Assembly (NCBI GenBank): GCA_029863005.1
Contig: JAOTWF010000013.1
Coordinates: 1-48,477 of the forward strand
From: Gammaproteobacteria bacterium
GTDB taxonomy: Bacteria > Pseudomonadota > Gammaproteobacteria > Acidiferrobacterales > Sulfurifustaceae
Direction of reading: 5' to 3'
DNA length: 48,477 nucleotides
Each line of letters starts with the position of its first letter. The first letter of the stretch is position 1. The notes under the pieces were generated by a model. That model made no database searches and was not told where the DNA came from. It saw only the letters and a program-made list of their open reading frames with translations. Position numbers and translations under genes: made by a program. This document shows, one piece after another, positions 44,804 through 48,477 of the stretch.

Positions 44804-46543
44804 TTATACGGCGGTATACCCGGGGTTGCCGGACACACCCTTGATCTTTGGCGTATACGGGCGCTGGATGCTGACAGTTTTCTTGGAACGCAGATAGTCA
44901 GCGACCACATCCCAGACGGGGGTCCCGGGTTCAATCGGCTGGACGCTGGCCCAGCCGGCGACTTTGTATTTTTTCGCCGGATCAAGCGGCTTGCCTTTCA
45001 CTACCGCGTTCTGGATGCGTTTTCCGTGCAGCTTGTTGAGATCCAGCGTGTATTGCAGGCCGCCCACGCGTACCATGTCACCGCCTTGCTGGTAGTAGGG
45101 GTCGGGATGGAACAAGTTATCGGCGATGTCTTCCAGGACGACCTTGATCTGCTCGCCGGTGAGGTGATTGACTGTCGCCGTGGCATAAGTAATCGCCGTT
45201 TGGTCCATGAGATGTTCCATGGTGATGGCATCCCCCGGGAGCAGGGTCGTGCCCCAGCGAAACCCGGGCGAGAAAGCCATATCCGCGCCCTGCACCGCGA
45301 GCAAGGCCTCCACGATCAATTGATCGAACGTCCCGTTGAAATTGCCGCGCCGGTAGAGCAGTCCTTCGGTCACGGCGAGTTTTTCCGCCAGCTTGGCGGC
45401 GTACGGCGCCCGCACTTTTTCAATATGAGCGGACATATCCGCATCGGCGGGGAGGAGGTTGGCGAATACCGGCAGCAATTTGAAGCGGTAATCGGCCACT
45501 TTGCCGTTTTTGACATCGAGATCGAGCAGGGACAGGAACTTGCCGTTGGCGCCGGAGTTGATGACCAGCGTTTTGCCGCCGGGATTATTCACCAGTGACG
45601 GCGCCGGCATGGCGTCATGCGTATGTCCACCGACGATGACATCGATGCCGCGCACGCGGCTGGCCATTTTGAGATCCACGTCCATGCCATTGTGCGACAG
45701 TACGGCGACCACTTGCGCACCCTTTCCGCGCACTTCATCCACCATTTTCTGCATGCGGTCGTCGTTGATGCCGAAACTCCAATCCTCGAACATGTAACGC
45801 GGATTGGCGATCGGCGTATAAGGAAACGCCTGGCCGATAATGGCCACCGGAACCTTGTTGACCTCACGAATGACGTAGGGCTTGAAAATAAGCTCGCCCC
45901 ACGTGGCATCGGTAACGTTCTGTGCCACAAAATTAATATGGCCCTTCAAGTCCTTCTCGATGATCTCCTTCACGCGCTCGGCGCCGTAGGTGAATTCCCA
46001 GTGCCCGGTCATGACGTCCACGCCGAGCAGTTTTTGCGCATCCACCATGTCTTGTCCCTTGGTCCACAACGCCGTGGCGGAGCCCTGCCAGGTGTCGCCG
46101 CTGTCCAGCAGCAGCGAGCGGTCGGGCCGGCTGGCGCGCAGGTTCTTGACCAGGGTCGCGATGTGCGCATAACCGCCGATCTTGCCATATCGGCGCGCGG
46201 CGTCTTCGAAATTAATATAGGTAAGCGCGTGTGCCTCGATTGAGCCCGGCTTGATGCCGAAGTGCTTCAGCAGGGCCTCACCGACGAGATGCGGCGGTTT
46301 CCCGCGGGACGCCGCGACACCGATATTGATATTCGGTTCGCGGTAATAGGTCGGGATAAGTTGCGCGTGGGAATCACTCATGTGCAGCAACGTCACGTTA
46401 CCAAACGGTGGCACGTCGTAAAGGTTCTCCGGATTCCTGGTGTTGGCGTGCGCCTTGCGACCGATCGGTCCGCCTTCGAATACCAGGCCGGCGGCGGCGC
46501 CCATGGCAAGCAGTTGCAGAAATTCACGTCGGGACAGACTCAT
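44804..46543 (-). CDS. soxB: Sulfur-oxidation thiosulfohydrolase SoxB
   Basis: SoxB hydrolyses sulfate from the SoxY-bound sulfonate in the periplasm, using a dinuclear manganese site. The 579-residue precursor has a twin-arginine signal (SRREFLQLLAMGAAAGL). Metal and active-site blocks follow: D57 and H59 (HMSDSHAQL), LLDSGDTWQGS (145-154), TGHWEFTYG and GGHTHDA, then a C-terminal 5'-nucleotidase-like domain. Start 46543 is chosen because it begins the Tat signal. A terminator separates it from soxA upstream, so it needs its own promoter. Confidence 0.96.
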   Translation of the reverse strand: MSLSRREFLQLLAMGAAAGLVFEGGPIGRKAHANTRNPENLYDVPPFGNVTLLHMSDSHAQLIPTYYREPNINIGVAASRGKPPHLVGEALLKHFGIKPGSIEAHALTYINFEDAARRYGKIGGYAHIATLVKNLRASRPDRSLLLDSGDTWQGSATALWTKGQDMVDAQKLLGVDVMTGHWEFTYGAERVKEIIEKDLKGHINFVAQNVTDATWGELIFKPYVIREVNKVPVAIIGQAFPYTPIANPRYMFEDWSFGINDDRMQKMVDEVRGKGAQVVAVLSHNGMDVDLKMASRVRGIDVIVGGHTHDAMPAPSLVNNPGGKTLVINSGANGKFLSLLDLDVKNGKVADYRFKLLPVFANLLPADADMSAHIEKVRAPYAAKLAEKLAVTEGLLYRRGNFNGTFDQLIVEALLAVQGADMAFSPGFRWGTTLLPGDAITMEHLMDQTAITYATATVNHLTGEQIKVVLEDIADNLFHPDPYYQQGGDMVRVGGLQYTLDLNKLHGKRIQNAVVKGKPLDPAKKYKVAGWASVQPIEPGTPVWDVVADYLRSKKTVSIQRPYTPKIKGVSGNPGYTAV

Positions 46544-46645
46544 AGGTTTAGATGATCTCCAAAGGCAATCTGGCAATGAACAACATACATTCGGTGTCCA
46601 AACTTATTCTAAGACGCCCTGTAATTACAACATATTCCCCTATTG

Positions 46646-46680
46646 CAAAAAAAGAAAACCCGGCGTGAAAGCGCCGGGTT
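46646..46680 (-). terminator. Intrinsic terminator after soxA
   Basis: On the minus strand AACCCGGCG (complement of 46672-46680) pairs with CGCCGGGTT (complement of 46657-46665) over 9 bp with a six-base loop. It is followed by a T-rich run (complement of 46646-46658). It lies 20 bases after the soxA stop and before soxB, closing a soxYZA transcript. Confidence 0.88.
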
Positions 46681-46699
46681 GTTGTGCCTCATGCCATAG

Positions 46700-47569
46700 T
46701 TAGTTGCGCATGGCCGGCGCCGTCAGGGGCAGGCCGCTGCTATTGAAGGTCTCATAAAGCTGAAGATTATTGTAAATATCGCTGCCGTGCTTGAACGGCT
46801 TGGCGCGCACCTGCGAGTTGCAGGTCACGTAGCGGCGATGCAGGGTCTCAATCCGGGCCCAGGCAATACGCTGGGCCGGCCAACCCGTGGGATGGCCCAG
46901 CGCGGCGCTGAGCGGCTGGTTGCCGCCGAAGTTCCGGCCCGCCAAGTCCATATGGCAATGGGCGCAGGCGAAATTGAGTTGGCCGCGGCGCTGCCACCAG
47001 AATTTCTTGCCCTCTTCGTAGGCCTTGATCGCGCCCGGAGCGGAGATATCGATCTTGATGCGCTGCCCCTGTGACAGGCTGTAAAAAGCCGCCGTCACCT
47101 CGGCCAGCTGCACGCGCGCCTTGGTGTCCTTATCAAGGTCGGCCGTCAGGAATTGAAAGTCCTCGCCGTTGCGTTTTGCACAATCCATGATGTCCATTTC
47201 CGCGGTGCGGATCATCTTCGAGGACTCGTCCCAGTAAGGGTAGCCCTGGGCGATGTTCTTGCCGCCGTTCTTGAAGCAGCTGGCGAAGGTCTTGCCGTTC
47301 TTAAACGGCTTCTCCCACAGCTTCATTCCGTTGGTCAGGCCGAATTCGTAGGGCGGGAATTCGTTCATCAGATTCCATTGGTCCCGGTATTCTTCATTGC
47401 CAGGCAGGGCATAGAGGCCATTTGCGAATTCATCGAATGGCACGGTTGGAAATTTCTTCTTGAAAAATGCCTGGAATTGCTTGAGATCGGAAGCCGGATC
47501 GGCCATAACGGCCGGCAGTGCTCCGGCGACAAGACCCATAGCAACCAGAGTCAGTAGTATTTTTTTCAT
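46700..47569 (-). CDS. soxA: Sulfur-oxidation c-type cytochrome SoxA (mono-haem form)
   Basis: SoxA, with SoxX, oxidatively joins thiosulfate to the SoxY cysteine. The 289-residue precursor has a Sec signal (cleavage near residue 23, ALPAVMA). One haem motif is present, C202-AHC-H206. C250 in RRYVTCNSQVRAKP matches the haem-ligating, catalytic cysteine. In the region of the first haem of di-haem SoxA only single cysteines remain (C98, C130), as in the mono-haem type where they form a disulfide. AAGGAG precedes the ATG. The partner soxX is not in the window. Confidence 0.95.
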   Translation of the reverse strand: MKKILLTLVAMGLVAGALPAVMADPASDLKQFQAFFKKKFPTVPFDEFANGLYALPGNEEYRDQWNLMNEFPPYEFGLTNGMKLWEKPFKNGKTFASCFKNGGKNIAQGYPYWDESSKMIRTAEMDIMDCAKRNGEDFQFLTADLDKDTKARVQLAEVTAAFYSLSQGQRIKIDISAPGAIKAYEEGKKFWWQRRGQLNFACAHCHMDLAGRNFGGNQPLSAALGHPTGWPAQRIAWARIETLHRRYVTCNSQVRAKPFKHGSDIYNNLQLYETFNSSGLPLTAPAMRN

Positions 47570-47619
47570 CGCGGGTTCTCCTTTTGGTGAATTCACGGAC
47601 CGGGGTTAAACGGTGCTCC

Positions 47620-47943
47620 TTATGAGCCGACAGTGGCTTCCCCGCCACCGCTTTTCCCCTGATTGTCGCTCCAGTTGATCTTGATTTTATCTCCGGGTTT
47701 GGCGCCCTTCAGCTTGATTCCAATCAGCGGATCTTTCGACACCGCCGGACCGAGATCGGTGGATACGACTTCCTTGCCGTTCACGGAGAAAGTCAATTTC
47801 TGGATGTAGTGTGCCGGAACCTTCTTGCTCTTGTCCTTGGGGTCCGAGCGCAGCCCGGTTTCCATTGGATGGTCAACCAGCACCAGGACGTCGGTTACAC
47901 CGTCACGGGTTTTGGTCCGGATTTTCGTTGCAATGTCTGCCAT
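47620..47943 (-). CDS. soxZ: Thiosulfate oxidation carrier subunit SoxZ
   Basis: SoxZ forms the sulfur-carrier complex with SoxY. The 107-residue protein has an immunoglobulin-like fold and the family pattern: KIRTKTRDGVTDVLVLVDHPMETGLR, AHYIQKLTFSVNGKEVV and KPGDKIKINWSDNQGKSG. It has no signal peptide, as expected, since it is exported together with Tat-targeted SoxY. It lies between soxY and soxA on the same strand with gaps of about 50 bases. Confidence 0.96.
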   Translation of the reverse strand: MADIATKIRTKTRDGVTDVLVLVDHPMETGLRSDPKDKSKKVPAHYIQKLTFSVNGKEVVSTDLGPAVSKDPLIGIKLKGAKPGDKIKINWSDNQGKSGGGEATVGS

Positions 47944-47993
47944 GTCATTTTCCTCAGATATTTTCGTTTACCGTTTTCGTTATGACGTGAGGC

Positions 47994-48467
47994 TTACCCC
48001 CCACACCCGCCCGCCGTGACCTTGATGTTCTGCTTGGCCATGTGCAGCTTGCCACCGGCCTTGACGACGGCATACACGTCCGAGGTCGCGCCCATCTTCA
48101 TGCGGGCGGAGAAAAAGCCGCTGGCCCCGGCGAAACTGGCGTGCGCCACCAGGGGGCTCGGGTTCTTCTCGACGAACACGGCAATCTCTTCCACGTTCGG
48201 GAGATCGGCCGTGACCTGGACCTGGACCTGGGAGCTGTTCTCGGCCTGGGTCGGGGCCTTGATCTTGACCGCGGGCGATTCGCTCATCTCGTCGGTGCCA
48301 AAGAGGGCCTTGATCGCGGCCTTAAGCTCCTTGGACTCGAAGGCACCCTTGGGCCATTCGGCGGCAAAGGCCCAGGGGGCACGGAACAGGCCAACGCTGC
48401 CGGCGCCGAGCAGCACGGCGGTGGCAAGCGTGTTTTTGAGGAACAAACGGCGGGGATGGTGAGTCAC
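47994..48467 (-). CDS. soxY: Thiosulfate oxidation carrier subunit SoxY (GTG start)
   Basis: SoxY carries sulfur intermediates on the cysteine of its C-terminal swinging arm. The 157-residue precursor has a twin-arginine signal (PRRLFLKNTLATAVLLGAG, cleavage near residue 36, AFAA). It ends exactly in the diagnostic GGCGG. The start is GTG 48467, preceded on the minus strand by GGAGG at the very edge of the window. In many sulfur oxidisers soxX lies upstream; here that position falls outside the window. Confidence 0.96.
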   Translation of the reverse strand: MTHHPRRLFLKNTLATAVLLGAGSVGLFRAPWAFAAEWPKGAFESKELKAAIKALFGTDEMSESPAVKIKAPTQAENSSQVQVQVTADLPNVEEIAVFVEKNPSPLVAHASFAGASGFFSARMKMGATSDVYAVVKAGGKLHMAKQNIKVTAGGCGG

Positions 48468-48477
48468 GGGATCCTCC

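Noticed and set aside
1-48477. CRISPR array, insertion sequence, prophage or toxin-antitoxin module
   Set aside because: I saw no regularly spaced repeats, transposase or integrase motifs, or paired small toxin/antitoxin frames.

Overview
The window looks like a chromosomal segment of a sulfur-oxidising, CO2-fixing gammaproteobacterium. The ribosomal, Tol-Pal and Ruv proteins are gammaproteobacterial in type. The right end carries periplasmic Sox thiosulfate-oxidation genes beside a proteobacterial phosphoribulokinase. The DNA is GC-rich. The combination resembles sulfur lithoautotrophs of the Acidiferrobacterales kind (Sulfuricaulis/Sulfurifustis), but that placement is inference. I see no CRISPR array, insertion sequence or prophage.

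Layout. 1-12.6 kb (+): the end of the S10 operon (rplD' to rpsQ), the complete spc operon (rplN to rpmJ, with a near-consensus internal promoter before rplN) and the alpha operon (rpsM-rpsK-rpsD-rpoA-rplQ), closed by a clear intrinsic terminator. 12.8-18.8 kb (+): a cyclic-di-GMP block with an HD-GYP protein whose HD motif has become FD, an EAL protein with a dead GGDEF domain, a SAM-hydrolase-like DUF62 protein, and a membrane-bound HAMP-PAS-GGDEF-EAL protein. 18.8-24 kb: uvrA (-), a YajR-like MFS exporter (+) and ssb (+). uvrA and the MFS gene are separated by an intergenic region rich in long inverted repeats. 24-25.7 kb: small genes (HinT, an acidic DUF6763-like protein, an HU-like protein) among unusual non-coding DNA. 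26-31.3 kb (+): fmdB-DUF502-aspS-nudB-lipase-like gene, then yebC and ruvC. 31.3-39.4 kb (+): ruvAB, ybgC, tolQRAB, pal, cpoB, queE and queC, a classic gammaproteobacterial order. 39.5-41.6 kb (+): a YeeE/YedE sulfur transporter, tRNA-Lys(UUU) with a strong promoter, and thpR. 41.7-48.5 kb (-): a carboxymuconolactone-decarboxylase/Rieske fusion, a second HD-GYP protein (GYP changed to GYA), phosphoribulokinase, soxB, then soxA, soxZ and soxY. soxX and anything upstream of soxY lie outside the window.

How the genes work together. SoxAX attaches thiosulfate to the SoxY cysteine of SoxYZ, SoxB hydrolyses off sulfate, and the YeeE-type transporter may move thiosulfate or related sulfur across the inner membrane. 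Phosphoribulokinase links the electrons gained to the Calvin cycle. The two HD-GYP paralogues plus two GGDEF/EAL proteins make c-di-GMP a second theme of the window.

The most interesting leads are: the HD-GYP pair with complementary motif losses; the CMD-Rieske fusion near sox; an intrinsic-terminator-like hairpin inside the fmdB leader; a possible pseudoknot in the ssb leader; two long inverted repeats between uvrA and the MFS gene; and an AT-rich tract with helically phased repeats between the convergent genes ssb and hinT. I do not see a clearly new multi-gene system. Everything rests on reading the sequence; no alignments or searches were run.
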